Shown: positions 17,642 to 26,534 of the stretch, piece by piece
Position numbering within the stretch: the stretch's first letter is position 1
How the letters are laid out: each line of letters begins with the position of its first letter
Source: Bog-473 sp963766995
Lineage (GTDB): Bacteria; Actinomycetota; Acidimicrobiia; Acidimicrobiales; RAAP-2
NCBI GenBank assembly: GCA_963766995.1
Contig: CAVYCE010000003.1
Span: forward strand, 806,001 to 870,000
Direction of reading: 5' to 3'
Length of the DNA stretch: 64,000 nucleotides
Notes under the pieces: model-generated
Database searches by the model: none
What the model was told of the DNA's origin: nothing
What the model saw: only the letters and a program-made list of their open reading frames with translations
Program-made: the position numbers and the translations under genes

Positions 17642-18316
17642 GTGGTTGGAGGGGGACACTTCATCGCGCCGTCTATCCGCGCGCGCCATATGCAGGGCCG
17701 CACACATTGGTGGGCCGTCCTGGCAGTCTCGGTCGCCCTGATGGCCCTCGTCACTGCGGCCTCGGCTGGACATTCACTTGGCTCGTTGGTCAAACCGCAT
17801 GTGACGGCCAACCAACTGCCTGCGCCTACTCCAGCGATGAGTCAAATGACGCATGGGGGCACCACCACCACGTTGGAGAGCAACCACTCGGCCACCGCCA
17901 GTGCTGTTCTCGGGCTGCACTCCCAGACGACAGCGGGCCCGTCGACCACCAGCAACCCCGGCACGACTTCAACCACTGCTCCGACGACAGCCCAATCGGG
18001 CAACGGTTCATCACCACCACTATCCGGTACTGACCAGATCGATCAGGGCTACCTGAATCCGCCCGAAGACACGACGGCCGTTGAGCCGTTCAGTGGAAAC
18101 GGACCGATCACGGTGTCGGTGACCTGGTCGGGCTCGACGACGCTGGCGCTCTCTGCGAGCTGCGGAGACGACTCCCAGGATGCCAGCGGGTCGTCGCCCA
18201 TCGCTGTGACGCTCACCGCTGCCACGGAGTCGTGCCAGGCCACCCTGACGGAGCCATCGTCGGCCACACAAGAGGTCAACTACACCCTCACCATCGGAAC
18301 GGCGAACAATGACTAA
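17642..18316 (+). CDS. Exported Ser/Thr-rich protein of unknown function
   Basis: The 224-residue product has a signal-anchor helix (THWWAVLAVSVALMALVTAA) after a basic stretch, a long Thr/Ser/Pro-rich region (TTTTLESNHSATASA, TSTTAPTTAQSG), and a C-terminal beta-rich domain (ITVSVTWSGSTTLALSASCG, ATQEVNYTLTIGTAN) with two Cys that could pair. The C-terminal pattern resembles small extracellular beta-sandwich domains. The start follows a TATGGT box; ATG at 17690 is an alternative. The end overlaps the start of the LysM/BTAD gene by 8 bases, so the two products are probably co-translated and may act together at the cell surface. Confidence 0.68.
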   Translation: MVGGGHFIAPSIRARHMQGRTHWWAVLAVSVALMALVTAASAGHSLGSLVKPHVTANQLPAPTPAMSQMTHGGTTTTLESNHSATASAVLGLHSQTTAGPSTTSNPGTTSTTAPTTAQSGNGSSPPLSGTDQIDQGYLNPPEDTTAVEPFSGNGPITVSVTWSGSTTLALSASCGDDSQDASGSSPIAVTLTAATESCQATLTEPSSATQEVNYTLTIGTANND

Positions 18317-20834
18317 GTCCGCGTCACCCGATGTTCGGCGCACGGTGACCGACGTGGTGGGATCCCTGATGACCGCCCTGTTGGCTTTCGGCGCCACGCC
18401 GACCGTCCTGATTGTCGTCGTCGGCAATCCACTCGGTGATGGACTTGGCCACAACTGGACGCACCCAGCTCGAGTGCTGCTGACCACGCTGACCTGCGTG
18501 GCCTGGGTGGCCTGGGCCGCCTGTTGCGCGCAATTAGTACGCGACGTCACTGCCCACGTTCGCCACGCCAACGTGGCGAGTGCCGCCTTCGGCCAACGCG
18601 TGGCGGCTCGGATCGCCGCCGGCATTCTGGCGGTGAGTGCGCTGGCTTCTCCCCTGGCCCTATCGACCCAATCCGGTGGCACGGTAAGAGTGAGTAGCCA
18701 GATCGGGACCCAGACAGCCGCGCATACCCCCACCCATCCCTCACCCCCGCCACCCGCAGCACCGGCACCGGCACCGGCATCGGTGTGGTACGTCGTACAA
18801 CCGGGAGACTCGCTGTGGACCATTGCCGAGGCTCACTTGGGCGACGGCGCTGACTGGACGGCCATCGCCGCGCTCAACCTCGGTCACGCCATGGGCGATG
18901 GGCGCACCTTCGTCGATCCGAGCGTGATCGTGGCGGGCTGGACCTTGCTGCTCCCGATCGAGGCCCAGACGCAACCAACGAGGCCGACAGAAGCCGCTGT
19001 GGTGGACCTTGTTCGTCCAGTGCCCACCTTCAGGGAACTCGAGCGCGCCATCGCAGACATTCGTCTCCCCGGGACTTCGGCCGCTCATCTGCACCCGGTC
19101 GCCCAGTCCACCCCATCGAAACATGACGCCGCACGGCTCCCTGAACTCGTCGCCTTGGGTCTGGGTGCCATCCTCTGTGCAGCTCTGGCCCGTCGCTCCC
19201 GTCGTCAACGGGTGCTGCAGCAACTGGCCGGCAGCGACCCGGGTCCACACTCGTCAGGGGCCGTTGATACTGATGCGCTCCTGTCGCGGTTTGAATCGGT
19301 GCCATCCCTTCGGGCCTTCGAGCGCGCCAACGGTCAACTGCGCCTGGCCCTCGAAACGAGACCAGACAAGTCGGCGCCGGCCATACGTGCCATCTGCATC
19401 GGCCCATTGGGCGTGGATTTCTGGCTGACCGCCGAGTCGGACTGGGCACCTGGCAGTTTTGCCCTGACGTCGGACGGCTTGGGTTGGCATATCACCCATG
19501 ACCAGTTGACTTCGTGTGAGCCGTCGCCTCCGCAGCTGCCAATGGCGCTGACCGTGGGTGATGACAACGAGGGCACCTGGCTGGTGCCCCTCTATCCAGG
19601 CGCATGCCTACCGTTGCTTGGCGCGGCGGCCGAAGATCTTTCCCGCGCCATGCGCGCCATGCAGGAGTCGTGGTGGTGGTCCGATGCCGTACTGGTCACC
19701 GATGACCCAGTTGTCGCTAACGCGGTCACCCCGTCACCAGATCTGACCTCGGTGTTGTTCTTCGGCGACCCGGCTGCGCTGACGCACGGTGCTCGGGAGA
19801 CGGTAGGCACGGTCACGATCACCGACCAGCATGCGACTGATCTCACCGTCGTGGTCGACTACCGCGCCGCCACGCTGCATCCACTCGGACGGGTAGTCCA
19901 ACCGCATCTTCTTGCCCTCGGCACCTCGCTTCTGCTGCACGAGCTGGTGGAGACACCGTTGCCGATCGACATCAGAGATGAGCCCGCTCCTCCGATGTTG
20001 AAGGGCCCGTTCCCGGACCGCCACAGCCTGCTCACACCGGGCACGGTTGAGGTGCGACTACTGAATGCTTCACCCCACCTGGTTGGCCTACGGGAGGACC
20101 TTCCGGCCAACCGGGCCCGACGGGCAGTCGAGCTGGTGGCGTATCTCGCGTTGCATCAACCCGATGAAGTGACCAGTGATCGCTTACGCACGCGGGTGCT
20201 CGGCTCGTCCGATGCCGACGCTGCGGCCAAGACGCTCTTCAACATTGCGGCCGCAGCCCGTCGCGCCATGGGCGTGAACGCGCACGGACACGCTCTTTTG
20301 CCATCGGGCACGAGAATGGGCCACTACCGGATTGCCGCGGAGGTCACGGTCGATGTACACCGAGCTTGTGACCTGGCCGCATTCGGAAACGCCTGCGAAG
20401 ACCCTGACACCGCGATGGCTCACCTTCGAGCGGCCCTCGAACTGATTGAGGGAGAGCCATTGGCCAACGTCCTGTCCGGTTACACGTGGTGGGAAGCCGA
20501 AGGGCACGGGGCGCGACTGGCCGCCGTCATGGTGAATGCCGCCTGCAATCTGGCCGCCCTTGCGGTCAAGGCAGGCCACTACGATTTGGCCCAGTGGGGC
20601 CTGGCCCAAGCCAGGCTGGTCGACCCGTATAGCGAGTCCCTGTCACGGGCAGCCATGCAGGTGGCCGCCGCCGCCGGCGATGCCGACCGCCTACGACGCG
20701 AATGGCGGGAGTGCCAGAGAAGAATTGACGAGCTTGATCCGGGAAGCGCGCCGTCGCCCCGAACAGAACGTCTTTACGGTGAGTTAGCTCAGGGCGTGTT
20801 AGTCGGTCCCGGTGCGCCAGGTCGTCACGACTAG
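18309..20834 (+). CDS. Transmembrane regulator: LysM outside, winged-helix/BTAD inside
   Basis: The 841-residue protein has three predicted membrane helices (about 19-39, 55-78, 98-118), a Pro/Ala linker, a LysM domain at about 159-216 (VWYVVQPGDSLWTIAEAHLG), a fourth helix at about 278-294 followed by RRSRRQR, and a large C-terminal half. From about residue 580 there is an OmpR-type winged helix (VEVRLLNASPHLVGL, RARRAVELVAYLALHQPDEV) fused to a BTAD repeat domain (EPLANVLSGYTWWEAEGHGA, LARLVDPYSESL-like). With the N-terminus inside, this topology puts LysM in the wall and the DNA-binding/BTAD part in the cytoplasm. LysM binds GlcNAc polymers. The shape suggests direct wall-to-gene signalling (inference). 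It abuts murF, convergent, with 4 bases of overlap. Confidence 0.8.
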   Translation: MTKSASPDVRRTVTDVVGSLMTALLAFGATPTVLIVVVGNPLGDGLGHNWTHPARVLLTTLTCVAWVAWAACCAQLVRDVTAHVRHANVASAAFGQRVAARIAAGILAVSALASPLALSTQSGGTVRVSSQIGTQTAAHTPTHPSPPPPAAPAPAPASVWYVVQPGDSLWTIAEAHLGDGADWTAIAALNLGHAMGDGRTFVDPSVIVAGWTLLLPIEAQTQPTRPTEAAVVDLVRPVPTFRELERAIADIRLPGTSAAHLHPVAQSTPSKHDAARLPELVALGLGAILCAALARRSRRQRVLQQLAGSDPGPHSSGAVDTDALLSRFESVPSLRAFERANGQLRLALETRPDKSAPAIRAICIGPLGVDFWLTAESDWAPGSFALTSDGLGWHITHDQLTSCEPSPPQLPMALTVGDDNEGTWLVPLYPGACLPLLGAAAEDLSRAMRAMQESWWWSDAVLVTDDPVVANAVTPSPDLTSVLFFGDPAALTHGARETVGTVTITDQHATDLTVVVDYRAATLHPLGRVVQPHLLALGTSLLLHELVETPLPIDIRDEPAPPMLKGPFPDRHSLLTPGTVEVRLLNASPHLVGLREDLPANRARRAVELVAYLALHQPDEVTSDRLRTRVLGSSDADAAAKTLFNIAAAARRAMGVNAHGHALLPSGTRMGHYRIAAEVTVDVHRACDLAAFGNACEDPDTAMAHLRAALELIEGEPLANVLSGYTWWEAEGHGARLAAVMVNAACNLAALAVKAGHYDLAQWGLAQARLVDPYSESLSRAAMQVAAAAGDADRLRREWRECQRRIDELDPGSAPSPRTERLYGELAQGVLVGPGAPGRHD

Positions 20835-22147
20835 AGCGAAAGGGTCTTCACCACATCGACGGCCACTCGCTCCATCCGAGCGACGCGACTCCCCTTGAGC
20901 AAAATCACGTCGCCTGATGCAAACGGCTGCAGTAACTCCAGCAGCTCGTCGACGTCGTGCGCCACGGGACTTCCGTAGGCAGACGTCTGGTAGCCGATGA
21001 GGCTGATTCCGAAGTTGACGGCCATTTCAGCCACTCTGCGGTGCGCCTCATCCGACGTTGGCCCCAGCTCGGCCATGACCCCCAATACAGCGATCCGTCG
21101 CGAGGCGTCCATGTCGCGCACTGCCTGCAGGGCCGCTTCGACTGACGTCGGATTGGCGTTGTATGCATCATTGACCACCGTGACGCCACCCTTATGGGTG
21201 GACACGTTCATTCGCCACGGCGGCACTTCGGCTTGGGCCAGGGAGGCCGAAACGGCATCGATGGGAACTCCGGCCCACAAGGCGGCGGTGGCCGCGGCCA
21301 GCGCATTCGATACTTGATGGGCACCGTGGACGGCTAATGTGACCTGAGTCGGTCCCCACGGTGTGGACATGTGGAATGAGGGCTGCGCCTGCTGGTTGAG
21401 GCGGATGTCCTGGGCCATGACATCGGAGCCCGAGGTAGTGCCAAATTTGAGTACGGGTGCGCCAGACCGCTGGGCGATCAAGGGCGTGAAGGGATCATCA
21501 CCGTTGAGTACAGCGAGTCCCGAAGCAGGGAGTGACTCCACCAGCTCAGCCTTGGCCGTGGCCACCGCTTCCAATGTGCCGAAATACTCGGTGTGGGCCA
21601 GGCCAATGCGGGTGACGATTCCGATGGTTGGGTGCGCGATGTCACAGAGTTCGGCGATGTGTCCAGGACCCCGAGCCCCCATTTCGGCCACCACTACCTC
21701 GACGTCCTCTTCGGCATTGGCCAAAGTCAAGGGCAGCCCGATCTCGTTGTTGAACGAGAGGAGGCTGGCCTGCGTTTTGAAAGTGGAGGCAAAGACGCTG
21801 CGGGTCAGATCCTTGACCGTTGTCTTGCCCACTGACCCGGTGATGCCAACCACGTGGCCTGTAATGCGGGCACGAGCCAAGCGTCCGATGTCGGACAGAG
21901 CGGCTGAGGTGTCCGCCACAATGATGGCCGTACCTTGGGTGATGTGGCCGTCCGTGATGTAGGCCGGCGCGCCACTCGCCACTGCCTCGTCAATGAATTG
22001 ATGGCCGTCGCGGCTGTCCCGGAGCGCCACAAAAAGTTGTCCTGACACCAACGCACGGGAATCGGTAGCCACCCCGTTGCATTCGACGTCTGGCCCTTCA
22101 ATGTGTCCGTGTAATCGTTCGGCCAGAGCCGACGCTGTAAACCGCAT
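20831..22147 (-). CDS. murF: UDP-N-acetylmuramoyl-tripeptide--D-alanyl-D-alanine ligase MurF
   Basis: The 438-residue protein has the three-domain Mur ligase layout: N-terminal UDP-binding part (DSRALVSGQLFVAL), ATP P-loop GITGSVGKTT at 101-110, EMGARGPGHI, the MurF-type FNNEIGLPLTL motif, and NDAYNANPTS in the C-terminal half. It adds D-Ala-D-Ala to the UDP-MurNAc-tripeptide, in the cytoplasm, as the last soluble step of peptidoglycan precursor synthesis. It diverges from ddl, whose product makes the D-Ala-D-Ala substrate; their starts are 43 bases apart, so promoters must overlap. The usual dcw cluster neighbours are absent here. Confidence 0.95.
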   Translation of the reverse strand: MRFTASALAERLHGHIEGPDVECNGVATDSRALVSGQLFVALRDSRDGHQFIDEAVASGAPAYITDGHITQGTAIIVADTSAALSDIGRLARARITGHVVGITGSVGKTTVKDLTRSVFASTFKTQASLLSFNNEIGLPLTLANAEEDVEVVVAEMGARGPGHIAELCDIAHPTIGIVTRIGLAHTEYFGTLEAVATAKAELVESLPASGLAVLNGDDPFTPLIAQRSGAPVLKFGTTSGSDVMAQDIRLNQQAQPSFHMSTPWGPTQVTLAVHGAHQVSNALAAATAALWAGVPIDAVSASLAQAEVPPWRMNVSTHKGGVTVVNDAYNANPTSVEAALQAVRDMDASRRIAVLGVMAELGPTSDEAHRRVAEMAVNFGISLIGYQTSAYGSPVAHDVDELLELLQPFASGDVILLKGSRVARMERVAVDVVKTLSL

Positions 22148-22189
22148 CGCGGAAGCATTTCATACGGCTGCGGTAGATTGACCACGTCT

Positions 22190-23263
22190 ATGGCTGACCG
22201 GACCCGATTGGTGGTGCTCTTCGGCGGCCGTTCGGCCGAGCACGATATTTCCTGCATCTCAGCCTTCAACCTGCTCAACGCCGTTGACCCGGAACGCTAC
22301 GACGTGGTGCCAATCGGCATCACCCGGACGGGCCAATGGGTGCACATCGGTGACCTGTCCATTGAGGCCGCAGCGAAAGTCGGCGCCTTGCCCTCGCCCG
22401 ATGGGGCGCCGTCGACAGACATCATGCCCTCGGCCTCCATCCCTCCGACCGCTTCCGCGTCGGACACCACCGTGGTGTTTCCCCTCCTCCACGGACCCAT
22501 GGGTGAGGACGGCACGGTGCAGGGCCTCTTGGAGTTGGCTGGCCTGCCTTTTATCGGGAGCGGCGTGTTGGGGTCGGCCCTCTCCATGGACAAGAGCGCC
22601 GCCAAGGAAGTGCTGCAGGCACACGGCATTCCCCAATCGCTGTGGATGAGCCTGCGGGCCAACGACATTGGTCCGGATGTGGGCACCCAGGTGGACCGCA
22701 AACTGGGCTATCCCGTCTTCGTCAAACCGGCCAACCTTGGTTCGTCGATCGGAATCAGCCGCGTGACCGAAGCAGACGCTCTCGACCAGGCCATTCGGCT
22801 CGCTCTGTCTTATGACGAGTACATCGTCATCGAAGAGGAGGTAAAAGGTCGCGAGATCGAGGTGGCGGTGTTGGGTGATCTGAACCCCAAGGCGTCGTTG
22901 CCCGGAGAGATCGTCTGCGACAGCGGTTTCTACGACTTCGAAGGCAAGTACGAGAGCGACGCAGCCAAGCTCCTGGTACCCGCCCCGTTGTCGGACGCGG
23001 AAGTGGCCGACGTCCAGGCCCTGGCCATTCGCACGTTCAAGGCGCTGCGGGCCGAAGGGATGGCCCGAGTCGATTTCTTCTACTCCTCAACGCAGGGATT
23101 CCTCGTCAACGAAGTGAACACCATTCCCGGCTTCACTCCCATCTCCATGTACCCGATGCTGTGGGAAGCGAGCGGATTGGACTATGCCGCCCTGATTGAC
23201 GAGCTGGTCAGGCTGGCGCTGGAGCGGCACGAACGCCGGTCCCATTTCAATACCAAACACTGA
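22190..23263 (+). CDS. ddl: D-alanine--D-alanine ligase
   Basis: The 357-residue protein has ATP-grasp Ddl motifs: VVLFGGRSAEHDIS at the N-terminus, PLLHGPMGEDGTVQGLLELA, SALSMDKSAAKEVL, PVFVKPANLGSSIGIS and the C-terminal VNEVNTIPGFTPISMYP. It joins two D-Ala with ATP to make the dipeptide used by the adjacent, divergent MurF. I prefer the ATG at 22190 to a TTG twelve bases upstream: a TAGATT box lies ten bases before the ATG, so a very short leader is likely. Confidence 0.96.
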   Translation: MADRTRLVVLFGGRSAEHDISCISAFNLLNAVDPERYDVVPIGITRTGQWVHIGDLSIEAAAKVGALPSPDGAPSTDIMPSASIPPTASASDTTVVFPLLHGPMGEDGTVQGLLELAGLPFIGSGVLGSALSMDKSAAKEVLQAHGIPQSLWMSLRANDIGPDVGTQVDRKLGYPVFVKPANLGSSIGISRVTEADALDQAIRLALSYDEYIVIEEEVKGREIEVAVLGDLNPKASLPGEIVCDSGFYDFEGKYESDAAKLLVPAPLSDAEVADVQALAIRTFKALRAEGMARVDFFYSSTQGFLVNEVNTIPGFTPISMYPMLWEASGLDYAALIDELVRLALERHERRSHFNTKH

Positions 23264-23270
23264 AACTGAA

Positions 23271-24660
23271 TCACTGCGGGCGCGGTGGACGTCGACGAGG
23301 CGTGGTCGCCCGCCGGGCCTCCTCTCTGGCCCGAATGCTCGGCAATATGCGTACGACGTAATAGCCACTGATAAGGGCACAGGCGACGATGATCACCAGC
23401 GGCAACGGGTTGAAGTGGTTGTTCACCGACACCGATGCGATGACGGCTAAGAGCCCGAACAACACCACTCCCACCGGCCCCAGGATGCGGAGGGCTCGGA
23501 CCCGGAACGGGCGGGCGGCATCGGGCCGGCGGGACCGTAAGCGCACTGCGCACAGCGCCGCCACCCCGTAAATCATCGCTTCGAGCGCCGCGCCCACCGC
23601 CACCAAGACTTGCCAGCCGTGCGAAAGTGCGACGATCAGTGCCACCACCAGCGACACAACTCCCAGCAGCACCACAGGCACCCATGGCACGGCTCTGTCG
23701 TTGAGCTTGGCTAACTGGCGTGGCAGTGCACCCTCGCGGGCCGTGCCGTAGACGAAACGAGATGCGGTGATGAAGCCGCCGTTGAAGGTGTTCAGAGCCG
23801 TCACCGCCGTCACGCCGGCCATGACCCACAGCCCGGCGTGGCCAATGGCCCGTTCTCCTAAGTAGAGCTGGGGATAGGCCGATGTCAGTTCATGGTGCGA
23901 CAGCGTGTGGCTCATGGCCACCGTGGCCAACGCACACACGACGCAGAGGATGCCAATGGCCGCCAGCATGCCGCGCTGGATCGACTCGGGGCGTCGTACC
24001 TCCTCTGCGCTGGTGGTCACCCATTCGAAGGCGCTGTAGAGGAACACGCCGAGTGCGATGGCTTCCACCAGATCGACGGGGCTGTGCCCGTGGAGCGGCT
24101 CCAGCGGAGTGTGGAGGGGATGACCGCTATGGACCAGCGCCAAGACGGCGATGACCACCGTGGCCAGGACCACCACGGTCGTGGCGACATCTTGGAGGGC
24201 GCCGGCCACGGTGACGCCCCGCAGATTGCAAACCACGGCCACGGTCAATAAGCCCATGATCCACAGCGACGACACCCAAGGCGGCTCCCCGAAGGCATGG
24301 GCCAATGCGGTACCCACAATGAACGCATCGGATGCGATGACCAGAACGATGGTGGTCATGTAGGTGAAGGTGATGGTCAGTGCCACTCGGTCGTCCATGG
24401 CCCGCTGCATGTAGAGACGGATGGCCGCAGCCGTCGGGTACATGCCGTTCAGTTCGCCGAAGAACCCGTAGGCCAGGAGCGCCAGCAACCCAGCCACGAG
24501 GATCGGGATCCAGGCTGAGTCGCCCGCCACGTAGGTCACCAGACCAGCCGCAGCCAGGTACTCAAGGGCGGCAAAGGCCAGACCGGTCGACGTGGTGATA
24601 ACGGTGCGCTGGCCCAGGGCGCGGCGCAGTCGCGGGTGGAGGTGCTGACGTGGTCGTCAC
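23271..24660 (-). CDS. APC-family amino acid permease, one apparent frameshift near the start
   Basis: The product is a membrane transporter of about 12 helices of the amino acid-polyamine-organocation family: LAYGFFGELNGMYPTAAAIR, FLYSAFEWVTTSAEEVRRPE, and a C-terminal basic tail rich in Arg. The normal N-terminus (RLRRALGQRTVITTSTGLAF, EYLAAAGLVTYVAGDSAW) is in a frame with no usable start until a GTG at 24539. Deleting one base from the CCC run at 24634-24636 joins it to a GTG at 24660, which lies 18 bases after the SCP2-gene stop. I therefore read the gene as full length with a one-base insertion, probably a homopolymer error. It closes an operon with the SCP2 and amine oxidase genes. Confidence 0.8.
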
Positions 24661-24678
24661 GTCCGGATGGCGTGTGGC

Positions 24679-25038
24679 CTATTGGTCAAGGAATGCCACC
24701 ATGGAGATGGCATCGATGCGCATCACGTCCTGCTGCGAACCGGCCAGGGTGATTTCCCCTGACATGTACTTCTCCGAGGGATTGAGGTCACCCCAGAACA
24801 TGTCGCAGAAGTCCTCGCTCGAGCCCGTCACGATTACATCGGGCTGGTCGACTAGACCCACTTCGAGTGCCGACAGCTTCTGGCTCTCGACCCGCATGGT
24901 GTAACCCTGGCCGGTATCGGTGGCATTGAAGTGAACCACCCGATCCCATCCCTTGACCATCTTGGCCAGGCGCGGATTGTCGTTGCTTCGCGAGCGCCAG
25001 TCGGCGAAGGCCTCACAGAGTTCTTCAGTGGTGGCCAC
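24679..25038 (-). CDS. SCP2 sterol-binding domain protein
   Basis: The 119-residue protein is a single SCP2-like domain: NPRLAKMVKGWDRVVHFNAT, then VTGSSEDFCDMFWGDLNPSE and KYMSGEITLAGSQQDVM. SCP2 domains bind sterols, fatty acyl chains or other lipids. The gene overlaps the repaired end of the amine oxidase gene by 14 bases and precedes the amino acid permease gene, so the three look co-transcribed. What links lipid binding to an amine oxidase here is not clear. Confidence 0.85.
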   Translation of the reverse strand: MATTEELCEAFADWRSRSNDNPRLAKMVKGWDRVVHFNATDTGQGYTMRVESQKLSALEVGLVDQPDVIVTGSSEDFCDMFWGDLNPSEKYMSGEITLAGSQQDVMRIDAISMVAFLDQ

Positions 25039-26424
25039 CGCTCGCTCCCTTCAATGCACTCAAGACCTCGTCTGCAGCGCGGAGTCCCGATGAGATGGCG
25101 CCATCGAGATAGCCACACCACTCAGTTGCCGTCTCCGTGCCGGCCCAGTGCAGGGTCCCGACCGGATCGCGTAGCGCCGAACCGAATCCGGTGAGGGCGC
25201 CGGGTGACGCCATGCCACTGGGCCACCTCGAGTAAACGGCTCACCGGGCCAGTGCTGCTCCACCACTTCAATGGGTTCGCCTGCCTTTGGACCGAAAGCC
25301 TGGGTCAGTTCCTGCACTATCTGGTGCCTCCTCGTCTCGGCATCGGCCGCCTCCCACCGGCGGCAGTCGTTACCGGCGATGAAGCCGACAATCGCACCGT
25401 GTGCACCATCGTCGGGCGAGTCGTCGAAGGAACTGCTTATGGCTCCCACGTTGGACACGAGCTGACCGTTGAGGCCTTCCTCCCGCCAAAAGGGCGTGTC
25501 GTAGAGGGCGTGCACCTTGGTGACCGATCCCATCGGCATGCGCATACAGAGCTGGTCACGCCGGCCCGGCAGCGGTGGCGAATAGGCCAGGCGTGACGTC
25601 AGAGCAGGCGACATGGCGATAACAGCCCGACTGGCCGACACGTCGAGGTATCCGTCTCGTTCGTCCAGGCGAGCAGTGACAGTCACATGATCTGGACCGT
25701 GGTGAACCGCGGTCACCGCAGCGCCCAGCAGCACACGATCTCCCAGTTCGTTGGCCATGCCGATAGCCAGCTGCTGCGAACCGCCGTGGAACCGGCTCTC
25801 CTGTGCACCACCGGTGGTGCGCACCAGATTGCTCATGCCTCCTCCGGAGTGCAGATAGAACAGCGTGAAGAGGAGTGACATCTCCTCTACTTCTGTGCCA
25901 AAGACCGCCTTGACCGCGACCTTCACGATGTCGCGACCGAGGCTCGACTCCATATTGGCCACCAAGTGGGAATGGAGCGTTACCGCATCGAGCGCGGCGG
26001 CATCCGCAGCGGCCCAGGGCTCACTCAGCGGTACGTCAAAGCTGGCCAAGTCGAGGTCAAGCAAGTACCCCACTACCTCGGCTGCGGCGGCGGGATCATT
26101 GGTGGGAATCAGTCCCACGTAGGGCTGCCGCTGGCCGTCACACATGTTCAGTGCCTCACCGATTGTGAAAGTGGGGAAGGTGGTGACCCCCAATTCGTCG
26201 GCCAGCGCCGCCAGGTGGCGCTGGGTGGGGCCGATCCACTGCCCACCGCGGTCGATGCGAAATCCGGCCTCGGTAGTGTCGGTGAAGGAGCGGCCACCCA
26301 CTCGATGGTTGGCGTCGAGCACCAGGACGTCGAGACCCTCCCGAGCCAGCCGGCGAGCGGCCGATAGACCGGCGAATCCGGCCCCCACCACGACCACATC
26401 GCATTCTCGGGTTTGCGGTGGCAT
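25025..26424 (-). CDS. FAD-dependent amine oxidase, one apparent frameshift near the C-terminus
   Basis: The N-terminal Rossmann motif VVVVGAGFAGLSAARRLARE and the ANHRVGGRSFT segment identify a flavin monoamine oxidase-type enzyme, and the substrate and FAD regions continue normally to EQHWPGEPFTRGGPVA. The reading then shifts near 25211; the C-terminal FAD motif (ASPGALTGFGSALR, LHWAGTETATEWCGYLDGAI) is in another frame and ends at 25025. One missing base explains the break. The intact enzyme would have about 466 residues and oxidise a primary or polyamine to an aldehyde with H2O2. A GAGGAG ribosome site precedes the ATG. It is the first gene of the SCP2/permease operon. Confidence 0.83.
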
Positions 26425-26522
26425 GCATTTCTCCTCATCGGCTGCTCAGGCCTTGGGCGTTGGAATCGCCAGGTCACCCTACCGAAACGACCTCGGCCCA
26501 GATCTCGGAAGCACCCCTTCGG

Positions 26523-26528
26523 TACGGT
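26523..26528 (+). promoter_or_regulatory. -10 box TACGGT for the UvrD-like helicase gene
   Basis: TACGGT is followed after exactly six bases by an in-frame GTG at 26535, the strict leaderless spacing. It selects this start over an upstream ATG at 26418 that would overlap the amine oxidase gene. Confidence 0.55.
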
Positions 26529-26534
26529 GATGCT

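Noticed and set aside
17648..17665. Start of the exported protein at a non-standard ATC behind GGAGGGGG
   Set aside because: ATC starts are very rare, while a TATGGT box exactly six bases before GTG at 17642 gives a better explanation.
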